From positions 1 through 64,000 of the forward strand of contig NZ_QWEG01000009.1 of the NCBI RefSeq assembly GCF_003515685.1: a DNA stretch of 64,000 nt, in the 5' to 3' direction. A model generated the notes under the pieces. It saw only the letters and a list, made by a program, of their open reading frames with translations. It had not been told where the DNA came from and ran no database searches. This document shows, piece after piece, positions 38,042 through 48,707 of the stretch. The first letter of the stretch is position 1. The number at the start of each line of letters is the position of its first letter. The DNA is from Neobacillus notoginsengisoli (lineage in GTDB: Bacteria; Bacillota; Bacilli; Bacillales; Cytobacillaceae). The position numbers and the translations under genes are program-made.

Positions 38042-39241
38042 ATGAACTACAAAACTATTATCGTCTTATTGGTTTCTTTCCTGCTAATAGGATGCAGCAT
38101 TCAGGGAAAAAGTGCTGGTCAGCCAGAGCCAACTACGGGAAGCATGCCCGAAAAACCAAAAAGTGGATTGGCTGAAAAGTCTGTTCCTAAAGGCTTTAAT
38201 TCCCCGTTTTCTTTCAAATACCCGGAAGATGGTGTAAAAGGAATCTATGTGACCGGACCAACTGTGAGCGTTTCAAGGTTCAATGAACTTTTGGAGCTGG
38301 TCGAAAAGACTGAATTGAACAGCATGGTCATCGATATCAAGGATGATTTTGGTTTACTGCAATATCAGCCTGAAAAAGGTTCCCCTTTTGAAGAAATTGG
38401 CGGCCCATACATAAAAGATCCTGGGAAACTATTGAAAACCTTGGAAGAAAAAGAGATTTACCCGATCGCCCGCGTGGTGGTCTTTAAGGACAACCACCTG
38501 GCATCACAGAGGCCGGACCTTAGCTTTACGGAGAACGGAAAAGTGTGGAAAAATGGACGAGGCGAAAGCTTTGTCAATCCGTTTATGAAGGAAGTATGGG
38601 AATATAACGTGGCAATTGCCAAGGAAGCAGCCAAAATGGGCTTCAAGGACATCCAGTTTGATTATGTCCGTTTCCCGGAAGGTTTTGAAACGAGGGATAG
38701 TTCGCTTAAGTATTCCCAGGGACATTACAGTAAAGTGGAGAAAGATAATGTCCAAAAAAGAGTTGATGCTGTAACCGATTTTGTCGCCTATGCGAAGAAA
38801 GAACTTGAGCCATACAATGTAGATGTCTCGGTTGATATTTTCGGCTACGCTGCCACTCTTCCGGAAGCTCCGGGAATCGGGCAGAACTTTTCCAAAATCT
38901 CTGCTAATGTAGATGCCATCTCAAGCATGATTTACCCGAGCCACTGGACAAGCTATTGGGGCATTAAAAAGCCTGATCTGCAGCCGTACGAAATTATTAA
39001 AGAGTACGCCAAACATGAAAATAAGGTACTGGATGCATTGGAAAACCGTCCCGTCTCAAGGCCTTGGATCCAGGATTTCACCGCAAGCTATCTTGGAGCA
39101 GGGAACTATAAAAAATACGGGAAAGCCGAAGTGGAAGCCCAAATCCGTGCCTTGAATGAAAATGGAATCGACGAATTCCTACTTTGGAATGCAGCCAACC
39201 GTTATACAAAAGGGGTAGACTATACACCCCTTACACCGTAG
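38042..39241 (+). CDS. lipoprotein with a putative glycoside hydrolase domain (DUF4015-like)
   Basis: A 399-residue lipoprotein (lipobox LVSFLLIGCS) with a TIM-barrel domain of the putative glycosyl-hydrolase family. Conserved features: VKGIYVTGPTV at the barrel start, MVIDIKDDFGLLQY, PIARVVVFKD, IQFDYVRFPEGF (likely catalytic acidic region) and DAISSMIYPSHW. Known homologues act on surface polysaccharide, but activity is little studied. ATG 38042 follows GAGGAGGGAAA. Confidence 0.82.
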   Translation: MNYKTIIVLLVSFLLIGCSIQGKSAGQPEPTTGSMPEKPKSGLAEKSVPKGFNSPFSFKYPEDGVKGIYVTGPTVSVSRFNELLELVEKTELNSMVIDIKDDFGLLQYQPEKGSPFEEIGGPYIKDPGKLLKTLEEKEIYPIARVVVFKDNHLASQRPDLSFTENGKVWKNGRGESFVNPFMKEVWEYNVAIAKEAAKMGFKDIQFDYVRFPEGFETRDSSLKYSQGHYSKVEKDNVQKRVDAVTDFVAYAKKELEPYNVDVSVDIFGYAATLPEAPGIGQNFSKISANVDAISSMIYPSHWTSYWGIKKPDLQPYEIIKEYAKHENKVLDALENRPVSRPWIQDFTASYLGAGNYKKYGKAEVEAQIRALNENGIDEFLLWNAANRYTKGVDYTPLTP

Positions 39242-39504
39242 ATAAGCGCAAGCGCATAAGGAGAAATTTTTAAGCCATGGTTCCTGTGAAGCATGTTCTA
39301 AGAAGCTTTTTTAGTGTTCATTCCAGACCAACACAAGACGCTACAGAATAGAAGGACCTCTTTGCCTCCTATTTTGGGTATAGCTTATGACCCCGAGGGC
39401 TTGGCGTTGGAGCTGGACAGTTATCTAGTGTGGAAAATTATGGTTCATTATCTTGTGAAACTGACCGCAAAATTTTTTGCGGTCTTTTCTCATTTAGTTC
39501 ATCC

Positions 39505-39630
39505 AATATAAAGAAAGTAAAGTTCACCATTGACGATTTGAAATATCAATTGAGGGAGCATGGCGTATTCCATATTCAGGAGGTGGAATATGCATTTTCT
39601 GGGAGGATACCAGGAAGTGGTTTGTATTGA
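39505..39630 (+). pseudogene. remnant of a DUF421 (YetF/YrbG-like) membrane protein gene
   Basis: A 66-codon open frame (39430-39630) contains KVKFTIDDLKYQLREH then GVFHIQEVEYAFSG, which matches the cytosolic C-terminal domain of DUF421 proteins. The N-terminal membrane helices are missing and the frame ends early, so only a fragment remains. The rest of 39242-39936 shows no gene. Confidence 0.5.
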
Positions 39631-39936
39631 AATAGCCCTTTCCAAGGCATTACAAAACATAATTCGAACCTTTCTCCAGATACGGAGACTATGCCGGTTA
39701 ATGTAAATTACAAAAAAGGACAAAAAATGTAATAATACGAAATGATGAATTTTCTAGATACTATTTTAATATACTTTTTGAAAGATTATCTACTAGCAAT
39801 TCCCTATTCCTACAGTGCAAATAGGAATTTAACATTAGTGAAAAATAATAAATGAGTACTTTAATTTGTAATAATGTGTAACTTCTTTTAATAATTCTCT
39901 CTCCTAAAAGTGACAAAATATTATGAATATTACATA

Positions 39937-39976
39937 TATAATAGATTTGTCCAAAGTAATGGACTACTTTAGGAGG
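39937..39976 (+). promoter_or_regulatory. -10 element, palindrome and RBS of the first large M14 gene
   Basis: TATAAT (39937-39942), then GTCCA-N6-TGGAC (39949-39964), then AGGAGG (39971-39976). The same arrangement precedes the second large M14 gene at 56757. There is no good -35, so an activator may be needed; the palindrome just downstream of the -10 suits a repressor or attenuating hairpin. Confidence 0.55.
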
Positions 39977-39985
39977 TGTTGGGAT

Positions 39986-42376
39986 TTGAAGAAACGGAAA
40001 AAAGTGATTCAGGGGTTGATGATGGCCACTGCGCTGACCGCGTTGGGCATTTCAACGTTTGCCCCAGGTTTTGCAGGGGCTGAACGAGACAAGGGGGACC
40101 CGATTCCTGAAGAGGAGTCAATCGCTATAGTCGAGCTTGAGGTGCCAAATAGGAAGGCACTAGACAAGCTTGCAGAACTAGGGATCACCCTTGATCACGG
40201 AATTCATCAGCATGGGGATGGATTTGAAGTTGAAGTGGTAGCAACACCATCACAAATTGCATTGTTAAAGAAAAATGGAATCCAAGTAAAGGATACGCTC
40301 TTAACTGAGGGACAGTTTAATCAGAATGTTGCAGAAAGATCTGAAGCATTGCAGATTCAAGCAAGTGCTGCTGCTGCAGAGGACACGATTAAAGTCCTTA
40401 GGGCGAATCATTACACAAACCAATCGGGTACTTTCCTTTATGTTGAGGCAAAATCCAGTGCGGGTACATCTGCCAGCACGGCCCTAACTGCAAAATGGGT
40501 TGAAGGTGGCGAGGAAAAGACTATAACAATGTCCAGGTTTGTGGATTATGGTGAATATATGTACCACTGGTTTGAGGTTCCAGTTGCAGCTGTACCTAAA
40601 TCCGTTACTATCACTAGTAACCAGGGTGGAACAGCAGAAAGTGCTGTCACAGAATGGCTGGGAGATAGGAAAGCAGGAAATCCGAAGAAACATTATGTAA
40701 CGAACTTTGTTGACCACTACATGGACCCAACAGAATTGTATGAAAGAGCTGAGCAGCTTGCCAAGGAATTTCCTGATTTAGTTGAGATTATTGATATGCC
40801 TAATAAAACAAACGGATATCGTCGTTTAGCTCAAGCAACAATGGGTGCTCTAACAACAAACGCAGTTGTCGTTTCTTCGAAAGCGTGGGGACATGAAGGC
40901 GGGAATGACATTTCTGTTGAATTTGTAAATCCAGGAGTGGCAAGTGCACCTCTTACCGTAAAGGTTGACGGAAAGAAAATTACTGTCGAGTTAGCAACCA
41001 ATGCGAGCGGAGCAGCAGTGAGTACTGCAAGGCAGGTTGTTGATGCATTGAATAACCAAGCAAGTAGTTTAGTGACAGCTACTACATACCGAGGTAATGC
41101 TGGTACTGGCGTAGTCACACCTGTTTCTGCAAAGTTGACCGATAATCTTAAAGCACCAGACGATATTTCCCGTGAACCGCAAACGGTCAAAGCAATCCGT
41201 ATCGGAAAGCACCGTGATGGATCTAAACCAGGGGTACTTGGATATGCACAAGAACATGCTCGCGAGTGGGTTACGCCGCTAGTTACAATTGAAACGGCTG
41301 AACGTTTGCTAAGAAACTATGCGCATGATGGCGAAACGAAGCAGCTTGTCAACAATCTAGATATTTTCTTAGTACCTTCAGTGAACCCGGATGGGGCTCA
41401 TTACAGCTTTTATGATTTCAATATGCAACGGAGAAATATGACCAATCATTGCGGTCCGAATGAATCAGATCCTGCCTATAGAAATGCCTGGGGAGTTGAC
41501 TTAAACCGCAACCATTCGGCCGGTTCAGCCTATCATGGATTCGTTGGAGCTTCAATATCTAATTGTCGAAGTGATACTTATGCAGGACCTGCTATTAATT
41601 CAGAGCCAGAAGCCAAAAACTTGGTTTGGTTAGCAGATAAAAATCCAAATATCAAGTTTGCAATGAATATCCATAGCCATGGCGGATACTTTATGTGGTC
41701 ACCTGGTGCTTACGACCCTAACCGTGTAACATTACCTCGTCCTACTGCTGGCCAGGAAGCATTCTACTGGGCGGCGTCAAATGAAATATTGACTGATATT
41801 AAAGAACACCGTGGAACGGTTATTAAACCAAGCCGTACAGGTCCAATTCCTGATGTATTATATTCGGCCGCTGGTAATTCTGCTGACTACCTCTGGTATG
41901 AAAAAGGAATTTACGCATGGAATTTTGAAGTGGGTGCACAACTTTGGAATAAGAACCTGAAAAGATGGGAGTCTGTTGGCTTCCAGCCGCCATATGAAGA
42001 GGGGCATGAGGAAGCAATGGAATTTGCCAACGGCTTAATCGGTTTAATCAAAGTTGCTTACAACCAATCAAAGGATAAGCAGCCACCTTCAACAAAAGCT
42101 GTGCCAGGAAACGGCAAGTACTCCGGCCCTGTTAAGGTTGCATTTGAAACAAGTGAAGCTGCGACCATCTATTATACTATTGATGGAAGCAAGCCAACAT
42201 TTGAATCAGCTCATATCCGCCTAGCCGGAACTCGCGAGCCTGCCGAAGTCTTGACAATTGATAAGACGGCAACAATCAACTGGTTTGCGGTGGATGCAGC
42301 AGGCAATATAGAGAAAAACTATAATCCATTAACAAATGGCAAAAACTTCAATTCTGTAACTATTACAATCAAGTAA
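39986..42376 (+). CDS. secreted M14 zinc carboxypeptidase with Ig-like and chitobiase-C-like domains (copy 1)
   Basis: A 796-residue secreted enzyme. Signal peptide (KKRKKVIQGLMMATALTALG); propeptide-like region; Ig-like domain at about 135-230; M14 catalytic domain with HAREW (H..E), DLNRNH, late His in NIHSHGGY and Glu in NFEVGA. A roughly 95-residue domain (SVEFVNPGVASAPLTVKVDG...) is inserted inside the catalytic domain. The C-terminal 80 residues resemble the chitobiase/hexosaminidase C-terminal domain (YYTIDGSKPT). TTG 39986 is chosen over ATG 39923 because AGGAGG lies 9 nt upstream. A close paralogue is at 54355. Confidence 0.87.
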   Translation: MKKRKKVIQGLMMATALTALGISTFAPGFAGAERDKGDPIPEEESIAIVELEVPNRKALDKLAELGITLDHGIHQHGDGFEVEVVATPSQIALLKKNGIQVKDTLLTEGQFNQNVAERSEALQIQASAAAAEDTIKVLRANHYTNQSGTFLYVEAKSSAGTSASTALTAKWVEGGEEKTITMSRFVDYGEYMYHWFEVPVAAVPKSVTITSNQGGTAESAVTEWLGDRKAGNPKKHYVTNFVDHYMDPTELYERAEQLAKEFPDLVEIIDMPNKTNGYRRLAQATMGALTTNAVVVSSKAWGHEGGNDISVEFVNPGVASAPLTVKVDGKKITVELATNASGAAVSTARQVVDALNNQASSLVTATTYRGNAGTGVVTPVSAKLTDNLKAPDDISREPQTVKAIRIGKHRDGSKPGVLGYAQEHAREWVTPLVTIETAERLLRNYAHDGETKQLVNNLDIFLVPSVNPDGAHYSFYDFNMQRRNMTNHCGPNESDPAYRNAWGVDLNRNHSAGSAYHGFVGASISNCRSDTYAGPAINSEPEAKNLVWLADKNPNIKFAMNIHSHGGYFMWSPGAYDPNRVTLPRPTAGQEAFYWAASNEILTDIKEHRGTVIKPSRTGPIPDVLYSAAGNSADYLWYEKGIYAWNFEVGAQLWNKNLKRWESVGFQPPYEEGHEEAMEFANGLIGLIKVAYNQSKDKQPPSTKAVPGNGKYSGPVKVAFETSEAATIYYTIDGSKPTFESAHIRLAGTREPAEVLTIDKTATINWFAVDAAGNIEKNYNPLTNGKNFNSVTITIK

Positions 42377-42385
42377 AATAAAAAA

Positions 42386-42432
42386 GGATCCTGGCGCAAT
42401 CTACAAACTGGATTGCGCCAGGATCCTTACTT
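42386..42432. terminator. strong hairpin after the first large M14 gene
   Basis: AAGGATCCTGGCGCAATC and GATTGCGCCAGGATCCTT form an 18-bp perfect stem, with a T-rich tract on the forward side. Confidence 0.85.
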
Positions 42433-42561
42433 TTTATTGAAAACTAACTTAGTTGTTCTATTGGATTTTGCCCTGGTGTCCGTTGGGAGGTCTTTGACGA
42501 ATGATTCTTTATTCAACTGAAAGTATTCGTTTTAAGGTTTCGAATTAATATAATTCTAAAA

Positions 42562-43356
42562 TTAAAGTATACTAAACTGTTCATTTTTTAAATCCGTTAC
42601 AAACATATGGCCAGGAGCATGTGTAATCATAATTTCTGGTTTCATATGCATGGCAACAGCCTGAGGGGTTACGCCGCATGCCCAGAAGACAGGAATTTCT
42701 CGAGCCTTTATCTTTACGCTGTCACCGAAATCAGGAGTATTGATATCCTCAATACCAATAGCAGCCGGATTGCCTATATTTATAGGGGCTCCATGTACAG
42801 AAGGGAACCGGCTTGTGACCTGGATAGCTCGAATGGCATCTTTTTCAGTCATGGGGCGCATGCTGACAACGGTAGGGCCTTCAAATCTGCCCGCTTTAAC
42901 TGTTGGAATGTTCGTCTTGTACATCGGAACATTCCGTCCTTCTTCTATATGGCGGATTGGGATTCCGTTTTTCAAAAGAGCTTCTTCAAATGTAAAGCTG
43001 CAGCCGATTAGAAAGCCGACCATGGAATCATCCCATAGGGCTGATACATCTGTTAATTCTTCGGTGAAGACGCCATTTCGGTAAATGCGATATTTCGGGA
43101 TATCAGTCCTTAAGTCAGCATCAGGCGCTGAAAGGGCAGGGACCCCGGACCCCGGCATAGTAACATCGATGATGGGACAAGGCTTTGGATTCCTCTGGCA
43201 AAACAAAAGAAATTCAAACGCCAAATCTTTTGGAAGCACGGCTAAGTTCGCCTGGATATACCCTGGAGCTAAACCAGAAGTAGGTTTAACCCACTGGTTT
43301 GCACGGATTTTTTCGCGTATAACTTGTGGAGTCATCATTCCTATTGTGCTTTGCAT
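42562..43356 (-). CDS. YcsI/DUF1445 putative hydro-lyase
   Basis: A 264-residue protein of the DUF1445 family (YcsI; D-glutamate cyclase-like in annotated homologues). It has the conserved [15 protein letters not shown]-like region [23 protein letters not shown] and late [13 protein letters not shown]. It is last gene of the pxp cluster, as in Bacillus subtilis ycsFG-ycsI-kipIA. It probably handles 5-oxoproline or a related cyclic product, but the reaction here is inferred from context. Confidence 0.85.
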   Translation of the reverse strand: MQSTIGMMTPQVIREKIRANQWVKPTSGLAPGYIQANLAVLPKDLAFEFLLFCQRNPKPCPIIDVTMPGSGVPALSAPDADLRTDIPKYRIYRNGVFTEELTDVSALWDDSMVGFLIGCSFTFEEALLKNGIPIRHIEEGRNVPMYKTNIPTVKAGRFEGPTVVSMRPMTEKDAIRAIQVTSRFPSVHGAPINIGNPAAIGIEDINTPDFGDSVKIKAREIPVFWACGVTPQAVAMHMKPEIMITHAPGHMFVTDLKNEQFSIL

Positions 43357-43376
43357 AAAAGAACCTCGTTTCCTTC

Positions 43377-44567
43377 TTATTTGAATAACTGGGGAATTCC
43401 ATTAACTAGTGAATAACCGCCCATGATTGCCATTGCGATGACGATTAGAATTCCAAAGATTGTCATCCAGAGAGGTTGTTTATAATCCCCAACGATTTTT
43501 GGCCTGTAGGCAGCAACAAGCATGACTCCTAAAGCGATAGGTAAAATAAGTCCGTTAAGAGATCCGACCAGTACAAGAATTTTGACAGGTCGGCCTATTA
43601 GCACGAAAACCAGGGTGGAAATCGCAATAAAGGCGACGATTGTCCATTTATTATACTTATCGACTGTCTTGCTTAACGTCTGGATGAACGATACGGACGT
43701 ATAGGCAGCTCCTACAACAGAGGTAACGGCAGCAGCCCACATGACGACTCCGAAGATTTTGTATCCGACATTTCCTGCGGCCAGTTTAAATACAGAGGCT
43801 GGGGGATTGGCAGGATCAATTGCAAGCCCTTGTGCAACTATTCCTAAGGCGGCAAGGAATAGGAAAATCCTCATAATTGAAGCGATACCAATCGCACTAA
43901 CAGCACTTTTGGTGACTTCTGGTAATGATTCTTTTCCTTTAACTCCTGCATCTAATAAGCGGTGCCCGCCCGCAAACGTTATATAGCCTCCTACGGTTCC
44001 GCCGACAAGGGTGACAATGGCGAGAAGGTCAATTTTATCAGGAACAAAGGTCTTTACGACGGCTTCTCCAACTGGTGGCTGGGCTGTAAACATTACATAT
44101 ACAGTAAGGGCAATCATGACAAATCCCATAATCTGTGCAAAACGGTCCATGGCTTTCCCGGCTTCTCGAACCAGGAAAATTCCAATTGCGATAATTCCAC
44201 TAAGAAGAGCTCCCATTTCTGTCGACCAGCCAAATAGAACATTGACACCAAGTCCCGCTCCGGCAATATTTCCAATGTTAAAAGCAAGTCCCCCTGCAAC
44301 GATAAGGGCCGCTAGGAAATAACCAAGGCCGGGAAGTACATCATTTGCAATGTCCTGGGCCCGTTTTTCTGAAATAGCTATAATTCTCCATATATTCATT
44401 TGGGCCCCAATATCAATAATAATAGAAATTAAAATGACAAATCCGAAGCTTGCAAGAAGGGATTGTGTAAAAACAGTTGTCTGAGTAAGGAACCCCGGGC
44501 CTATTGCTGAGGTTGCCATCAAAAACGCGGCACCCATTAGAATACTGGCAGTTGATTTTTTCTCCAT
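43377..44567 (-). CDS. NRAMP-family transporter YcsG-like
   Basis: A 396-residue, about 11-helix membrane transporter of the NRAMP/divalent-metal fold ([21 protein letters not shown] at the start). The metal-binding DPGN motif of true NRAMPs is not seen; helix 1 reads [11 protein letters not shown]. This fits the YcsG subgroup linked to 5-oxoproline genes, whose substrate is probably organic. ATG follows GGGGGTTCAT. It lies between pxpA and the DUF1445 gene. Confidence 0.82.
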   Translation of the reverse strand: MEKKSTASILMGAAFLMATSAIGPGFLTQTTVFTQSLLASFGFVILISIIIDIGAQMNIWRIIAISEKRAQDIANDVLPGLGYFLAALIVAGGLAFNIGNIAGAGLGVNVLFGWSTEMGALLSGIIAIGIFLVREAGKAMDRFAQIMGFVMIALTVYVMFTAQPPVGEAVVKTFVPDKIDLLAIVTLVGGTVGGYITFAGGHRLLDAGVKGKESLPEVTKSAVSAIGIASIMRIFLFLAALGIVAQGLAIDPANPPASVFKLAAGNVGYKIFGVVMWAAAVTSVVGAAYTSVSFIQTLSKTVDKYNKWTIVAFIAISTLVFVLIGRPVKILVLVGSLNGLILPIALGVMLVAAYRPKIVGDYKQPLWMTIFGILIVIAMAIMGGYSLVNGIPQLFK

Positions 44568-44611
44568 ATGAACCCCCTAAAACTTATAGGCCTGCTTATA
44601 GACCTAATTTT

Positions 44612-45382
44612 TTATTTTAAAAAGCTGCCTATTGAAGCTATTGTGATACCATTTTCCTTTAGTGCCGAGGTGATATACCTTGCAAAATCAAGGGCGCTTT
44701 CGCCATCGCCGTGAATACAGACTGTATCAGCCTTTATTGATATATCGGTACCCTGCTGGGAAGTCACCGTCCCCTCTTTTACCATTCGGATCACCTGTCC
44801 AACCGCAGTTTCATGCTCCTTGATTAGAGCATCTGGTTCACGCCTTGATGTTAAAGAACCATCTTCCTGATAGGTACGATCGGAAAAGACTTCACTTGCA
44901 GTCCGAAGGCCCAGTCTATGACCGGCTTTTACCAGTTCACTACCTGCCAGGCCGAAAAATACCAGCTCGGGGTCGACCTTGTACACCGCCTCGGCAATGG
45001 CCTCCGCAAGTCCAGCATTTTTTGCAGCCATGTTAAACAGAGCGCCATGAGGTTTAACATGCTGGATTTTGCCGCCTTCCGCTTTTACAAAGGCACTCAG
45101 AGCTCCGATTTGGTAGACCACCAGGTCGTATGCTTCCTGAGGGGAGATGTTCATTTCTCTTCTTCCGAATCCAGCAAGGTCCGGAAGGCCAGGGTGAACG
45201 CCGATTCCGATATTTTTCTGGATTGCCAGTTTTACAGTTTTCCTCATCGTTGCAGGGTCGCCGGCATGGAATCCGCAGGCAATGTTGGCGGACGTTACAT
45301 AATCGAGGATTTCCGTATCCCTTCCAAGTGTGTATGTACCAAAGCTTTCTCCCATGTCACAGTTAATATCGACAATTGGCAT
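44612..45382 (-). CDS. pxpA: 5-oxoprolinase subunit A (LamB/YcsF family)
   Basis: A 256-residue subunit of the bacterial ATP-dependent 5-oxoprolinase PxpABC, which opens pyroglutamate to glutamate. Family motifs: [48 protein letters not shown] and [16 protein letters not shown] lies 9 nt before the ATG. It is encoded after pxpB-pxpC in the same operon. Confidence 0.93.
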   Translation of the reverse strand: MPIVDINCDMGESFGTYTLGRDTEILDYVTSANIACGFHAGDPATMRKTVKLAIQKNIGIGVHPGLPDLAGFGRREMNISPQEAYDLVVYQIGALSAFVKAEGGKIQHVKPHGALFNMAAKNAGLAEAIAEAVYKVDPELVFFGLAGSELVKAGHRLGLRTASEVFSDRTYQEDGSLTSRREPDALIKEHETAVGQVIRMVKEGTVTSQQGTDISIKADTVCIHGDGESALDFARYITSALKENGITIASIGSFLK

Positions 45383-45395
45383 TTGCTTGTTCCTC

Positions 45396-46397
45396 CTATA
45401 TGAATTTTAATCTTATCCCCTTTTTGAGTTGCTTTAGGTTTTCCTCTCTTTCCAGGAAAAGAAGCTGGGCCTCTTCGTGTGTCACATATTTAAAGGTGAT
45501 GTAATCCCCGGGCTTTGCTTGGGCAATCAGGGGTAAATCAACAGAAGCAATCTGTCCGATTTTCGGATAGCCACCTGTAGTCTGCCGGTCGGCAAGCAGG
45601 ATAATCGGGTTTCCTTCCCCAGGAACCTGGATGGACCCGAAACTTACAGCCTCGGAAATCAGTTCCTCAGGAACCTCAAGTCGTAAAAGGGGTCCTTTAA
45701 GCCGGTATCCCATTCGATCTGATTGAGGGGAAACCTCAAACCTATCACTGAAAATTCTTCGTTTGCTTTCCTCATCAAAGAGATGATATTGCTTGCCTTT
45801 CATGACGCGAATCGGCATATCCTTTCGGTGAATCGGAATTAATTTCGATGTTATTGACCAATCCATTTCGGCATAAGGCTTATCCCCGGGTTGGCCCTCC
45901 AGGTTTTCCATCATGACTGTTGAAAGGTCTCCTGGCTTGTCCAATCGTATGACGTCCCCTGGTTTTAAAGCGCGACCTTCATAACCTCCAATTTCCGCCC
46001 TTAAGTAAGTGGATTTACTATTCATGACTTCCTGGACCGTTATACCTCCAGCCACGGCCAGATACGCTCTGGAACCAGCTACCGCTGGCCCAAATCGGAG
46101 CTCACTGCCTTTTCTTACAAAAATAGTTCGCCATGATCTCACGGGAAGAAGATTAATAGATGGGGAAAGGTTTCCACCACAAATGGAAATCAAGCAATCC
46201 TTCTCAAATCGTAACACTGGTCCGAGCAGAGTTATTTCAAGAGTAGGTTCGTTCTCCCCGTTGCCTACCAGTATATTAGCAACCCGGTGAGCTATCTGAT
46301 CCATCACTCCGCTGGCTATCACTCCGTATTTTTGGTATCTATAGCGGCCCATATCCTGAACACTTGTAAGGAGGCCTGGTTTTAATACGGTAATCAT
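45396..46397 (-). CDS. pxpC: 5-oxoprolinase subunit C (KipA family)
   Basis: A 333-residue biotin-dependent-carboxyltransferase-like subunit that pairs with PxpB. Conserved: [41 protein letters not shown] and [17 protein letters not shown] 46397 with GGAGGAG upstream is used; a TTG two codons earlier is in frame. It overlaps or abuts the pxpB stop (TGA 46400-46402). Confidence 0.92.
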   Translation of the reverse strand: MITVLKPGLLTSVQDMGRYRYQKYGVIASGVMDQIAHRVANILVGNGENEPTLEITLLGPVLRFEKDCLISICGGNLSPSINLLPVRSWRTIFVRKGSELRFGPAVAGSRAYLAVAGGITVQEVMNSKSTYLRAEIGGYEGRALKPGDVIRLDKPGDLSTVMMENLEGQPGDKPYAEMDWSITSKLIPIHRKDMPIRVMKGKQYHLFDEESKRRIFSDRFEVSPQSDRMGYRLKGPLLRLEVPEELISEAVSFGSIQVPGEGNPIILLADRQTTGGYPKIGQIASVDLPLIAQAKPGDYITFKYVTHEEAQLLFLEREENLKQLKKGIRLKFI

Positions 46398-46399
46398 GT

Positions 46400-47122
46400 T
46401 CAATCTCCTCCAAGCCTCTTGTATTCTTCAATGCTAATCGGAATAAATTTAATCTTATCGCCGGCCCTCAAGAGGGTTGGCGGCTCGTCTTCAGGACGAA
46501 ACAGCTCTACCGGTGTCCGGCCGATCAACTGCCAGCCGCCTGGCGTTTCAATCGGATACACCCCTGTTTGTTTGCCAGCAATTCCGACGGTTCTTGGAGG
46601 GATTTTTAATCTGGGACTATCCCTTCGCGGCGTGGCTATTTTTTCCGACATGCCTCCGATAAAAGGAAACCCTGGAGCAAACCCAATCATAAAAACCGTG
46701 TAGTCACCAGCGGAATGTATGCGGATCATTTCTTCTTCAGAAAGACCGTTATGCTTTGCTACAAACGGGAGATCCGGGCCCATTTCCCCTCCATAGCAAA
46801 CCGGGATTTCCACTGTCCGCTGTAAGGTTACTTCTGATGAAGACATTTTCTCCAATAATTTTTTTAGCTGGATACAGACAATATCATATGGCAATTTGGA
46901 TATCCCTCTGAACTTAGAGATGACCTCAACCGGGTCGTAAAACACCGTGACAGTAGTGAAGGCTGGTATGTATTCAATTATCCAGGATTCCATGTTTCTA
47001 TCTAGAAACGAGGTAACAAGCTGGACCTTTCGCTGTGTTTCTTCGTTGATATCTTTTCCTAGCTCTATAACCACTGCCTGGTCTCCGAGAGGATGGAAAA
47101 TGAACGTCAGTTTTTTCTGCAT
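46400..47122 (-). CDS. pxpB: 5-oxoprolinase subunit B (KipI family)
   Basis: A 240-residue AHS1/KipI-domain subunit, first gene of the pxp operon. Conserved: FHPLGDQAVVIELG, YIPAFTTVTVFYDP, VCYGGEMGPDL, GFAPGFPFIGGM and the GKQTGVYPIETPGGWQLIGRTP signature. In Bacillus subtilis KipI can also inhibit the sporulation kinase KinA. The operon reads pxpB-pxpC-pxpA-ycsG-ycsI. Its promoter lies in 47123-47260. Confidence 0.92.
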   Translation of the reverse strand: MQKKLTFIFHPLGDQAVVIELGKDINEETQRKVQLVTSFLDRNMESWIIEYIPAFTTVTVFYDPVEVISKFRGISKLPYDIVCIQLKKLLEKMSSSEVTLQRTVEIPVCYGGEMGPDLPFVAKHNGLSEEEMIRIHSAGDYTVFMIGFAPGFPFIGGMSEKIATPRRDSPRLKIPPRTVGIAGKQTGVYPIETPGGWQLIGRTPVELFRPEDEPPTLLRAGDKIKFIPISIEEYKRLGGD

Positions 47123-47524
47123 TAGGCTTTTGTCTCCCGAAATATTATTATATTTTTTTACTTCTCGAATTTTATGAATATTATAACATTAAAAAAATTC
47201 ACTTCAATATTTTTAATTTTGTTATATAAAAACGTTTCCAAAAAAACTTCCTTCCGTCATAGCATGAGAAGGTTTGGGATAGCTTTTGGGTTAATTATTT
47301 TGTAGTACAGTCCACGAAAGCTTGGAGGTACCGGGGGCTTAACTCCATTTTTCAGATTTGGAAAAAAGCAAAGAAATCGGATGTTCATTACATCTATTTT
47401 CAAGTGAATTACAATAATTATTAACAGTTTTCGGAATTTATTATCAAACTTGCTATTAAACTATATATAAGGGCATTTCGCAACGGGGGATTTTAATCGA
47501 ATGTTTTGAAAGGTAGGTGTGAAT
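47123..47524. promoter_or_regulatory. divergent promoter region between the pxp operon and the dehydrogenase gene
   Basis: AT-rich, no ORF. TAAAAACGTTTCCA at 47227-47240 (reverse complement TGGAAACGTTTTTA) differs from the catabolite cre consensus TGWAANCGNTNWCA at two positions and lies about 105 bp upstream of pxpB. TATATAAGG near 47463 may be a -10 for the forward gene, whose RBS is GAAAGGTAGG. Confidence 0.35.
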
Positions 47525-48694
47525 ATGAAAGTAGCTGTATTAGGATCTGGATTAATGGGGAAAGAAGCAGCCCGTGATTTGGTACAAAGTGATGGAGTAG
47601 AGGCAGTTGGATTGGCAGATATTGATTTAGAGCGTGCAAAACAAGTATGCAATCAACTTCAATCAACGAAGTTAAAAGCATTTTCCGTTGATGCCGGGAA
47701 CTACGAGGAAATGACAAATTTTATTCAGCAATATGATGTCGTTGTGAATGCACTTTTTTATACTTTTAATGAAATGGTTGCGAAAGCGGCTATTGCAACA
47801 GGGGTTAGTTCTGTTGACCTTGGTGGACATATCGGTCAGATTACGGACCGTGTGTTGGAGCTGAAAGAAGAGGCGATGAAAGCTCATTCGACGATTATTC
47901 CTGATTTGGGTGTTGCCCCAGGTATGATAAATATATTGGCCGGCTACGGAGCAAGCAAGCTCGATCATGTCAAGTCTATTAAGATGTATGTTGGCGGGAT
48001 TCCCGCAAGACCTGAACCCCCGCTTGAATATAATCATGTTTTTTCAATGGAAGGGTTACTCGATCATTATACCGATCCTTCATTGATCATTCGCAATGGG
48101 GCTAAGCTAGATGTACCATCTCTTTCAGAGGTAGAAAAAATCTATTTTGAGAAATTTGGTCCACTCGAAGCATTTCATACTTCGGGCGGAACCTCCACAA
48201 TACCATATTCATACCCGAATATAGGTGAATTGGAGTATAAAACGATCCGCTACCCAGGTCATGCGGAAAAATTCAAATTGCTTGTTGACCTTAACCTTAC
48301 CCGTAATGATTATGAAGTGGAGATTAAAGGGCAGCATGTGAAGCCCAGAGACGTCATGTTAAAGGTTCTTGCTCCGATTGTGGACTTAAAGGACAAAGAT
48401 GATGTGGTCTTGCTTCGCGTTATTGTCTCTGGAGAGAAAAATGGTGTGAAAACGACGTACGAATATGAAATGACGACATTTAAAGACCGTGCAAATAACG
48501 TGACAGCGATGGCACGCGCAACTGCAAACACCATTTCCGTCGTAGCTCAAATGATCGGCAATGGAACGATAACCAAAAAAGGGGTCCACCCACCAGAGCA
48601 AATTGTTCCCGGAAAAGAATATATCGAAGAAATGGCAAAAAGAAATATTATGATCACGGAAACAGAGAAACAGGATAAGCTAATCAACAATTAA
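47525..48694 (+). CDS. saccharopine dehydrogenase-family oxidoreductase
   Basis: A 389-residue NAD(P)-dependent enzyme with an N-terminal Rossmann domain ([19 protein letters not shown]) and the saccharopine dehydrogenase C-terminal domain ([31 protein letters not shown]). Family members act on saccharopine, lysine-derived or related opine substrates; the substrate here is not determined. ATG 47525 is preferred over GTG 47519 for spacing to GAAAGGTAGG. Its stop is 13 bp before the fourth selC 3' remnant. Confidence 0.83.
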   Translation: MKVAVLGSGLMGKEAARDLVQSDGVEAVGLADIDLERAKQVCNQLQSTKLKAFSVDAGNYEEMTNFIQQYDVVVNALFYTFNEMVAKAAIATGVSSVDLGGHIGQITDRVLELKEEAMKAHSTIIPDLGVAPGMINILAGYGASKLDHVKSIKMYVGGIPARPEPPLEYNHVFSMEGLLDHYTDPSLIIRNGAKLDVPSLSEVEKIYFEKFGPLEAFHTSGGTSTIPYSYPNIGELEYKTIRYPGHAEKFKLLVDLNLTRNDYEVEIKGQHVKPRDVMLKVLAPIVDLKDKDDVVLLRVIVSGEKNGVKTTYEYEMTTFKDRANNVTAMARATANTISVVAQMIGNGTITKKGVHPPEQIVPGKEYIEEMAKRNIMITETEKQDKLINN

Positions 48695-48707
48695 TCATTC
48701 TCGCACG

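Noticed and set aside
41823-42017. Minus-strand ORFs inside the large M14 genes
   Set aside because: Antisense shadows of long, domain-rich forward genes.
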